A stretch of DNA of 6,750 bases from CAZJDM01 sp964544765 (GTDB lineage Bacteria; Bdellovibrionota_B; Oligoflexia; CAYFLR01). The notes under the pieces are model-generated. The model saw only the letters and a program-made list of their open reading frames with translations. It was not told the DNA's origin and searched no databases. Both the position numbers and the translations under genes were made by a program. Position 1 is the stretch's first letter. Every line of letters begins with the position of its first letter. Location of the stretch: positions 1 through 6,750 of the forward strand of contig CAZJDM010000209.1 of NCBI GenBank assembly GCA_964544765.1, in the 5' to 3' direction. Of this stretch, positions 6,648-6,750 are shown one piece after another.

Positions 6648-6750
6648 CTATTCACTGTTTGCTGCTTCATTAATGTTTCTTTTCATCTGCTCTATTGGGT
6701 TCTCTCCTAATATAATGTTTGCATTTTGTTTATAAATTCCGTATTTTACT
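6648..6750 (-). CDS. C-terminal end of an unidentified protein entering from the right edge (partial)
   Basis: On the - strand one frame is open from the window edge for 33 codons to a TAG at 6650-6648; the other two - strand frames stop early. The peptide contains KYGIYKQNANIILGENPI and EQMKRNINEAANSE, a charged, helix-like, protein-like composition, unlike the Cys/Phe-rich reading of the opposite strand. It is too short to assign. It would converge on the propeller gene. Confidence 0.4.
   Translation of the reverse strand, partial: VKYGIYKQNANIILGENPIEQMKRNINEAANSE

Noticed and set aside
6582..6710. + strand open frame from GTG at 6582 past the propeller gene
   Set aside because: It overlaps the propeller stop, has no RBS, and its Cys/Phe/Tyr-rich reading looks like the shadow of the opposite-strand frame.
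1..6750. CRISPR array, tRNA or rRNA genes, riboswitch
   Set aside because: No regularly spaced DNA repeats, no cloverleaf or rRNA-like sequence, and no intergenic gap large enough with a recognisable aptamer were seen.

Overview
The window is AT-rich, bacterial and Gram-negative in character. Two tightly coupled histidine genes (hisF, fused hisIE) look like the end of a proteobacterial-style his operon. HisF and HisIE resemble enterobacterial proteins at many positions, but the Asn/Ser-rich surface protein and the enlarged SulP transporter are of kinds I associate with deltaproteobacteria, Bdellovibrio relatives or Leptospira-like genomes. I cannot fix the lineage from sequence alone.

Layout: (1) 1-1453, + strand: hisF (only the first couple of codons lie before the window) and hisIE, overlapping by 4 bases. 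HisF carries an extra segment of about 23 residues just after its catalytic Asp130. (2) 1484-2026, - strand: the C-terminal part of a sigma-54-dependent activator (end of the AAA+ domain plus a Fis-type helix-turn-helix). The receiver, Walker A/B and GAFTGA regions are missing, so it is a broken gene. (3) 2061-4292, - strand: an intact SulP-family anion transporter with its own RBS and a plausible promoter. It has an insert of roughly 130-165 residues in the loop predicted to be periplasmic, containing one c-type haem motif (CSYCH), and a Cys/His-rich C-terminal tail. (4) 4408/4543-6585, + strand: an extracytoplasmic-looking protein of two Ig-like domains, each with a Cys pair, followed by seven repeats that should form a seven-bladed beta-propeller. 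It has no visible start codon with an RBS and no signal peptide, so its 5' end seems lost or frameshifted. (5) 6648-6750, - strand: the last 33 codons of an unidentified gene entering from the right, facing the propeller gene across a hairpin.

The his genes supply two consecutive chemistry steps plus the cyclase of histidine synthesis. The rest of the window is accessory. Its most notable features are the haem-motif SulP and the fact that the damaged genes on both sides of SulP have each lost their 5' end on the side facing SulP. This suggests that a transporter cassette replaced the shared upstream region of a formerly divergent regulator/surface-protein pair.
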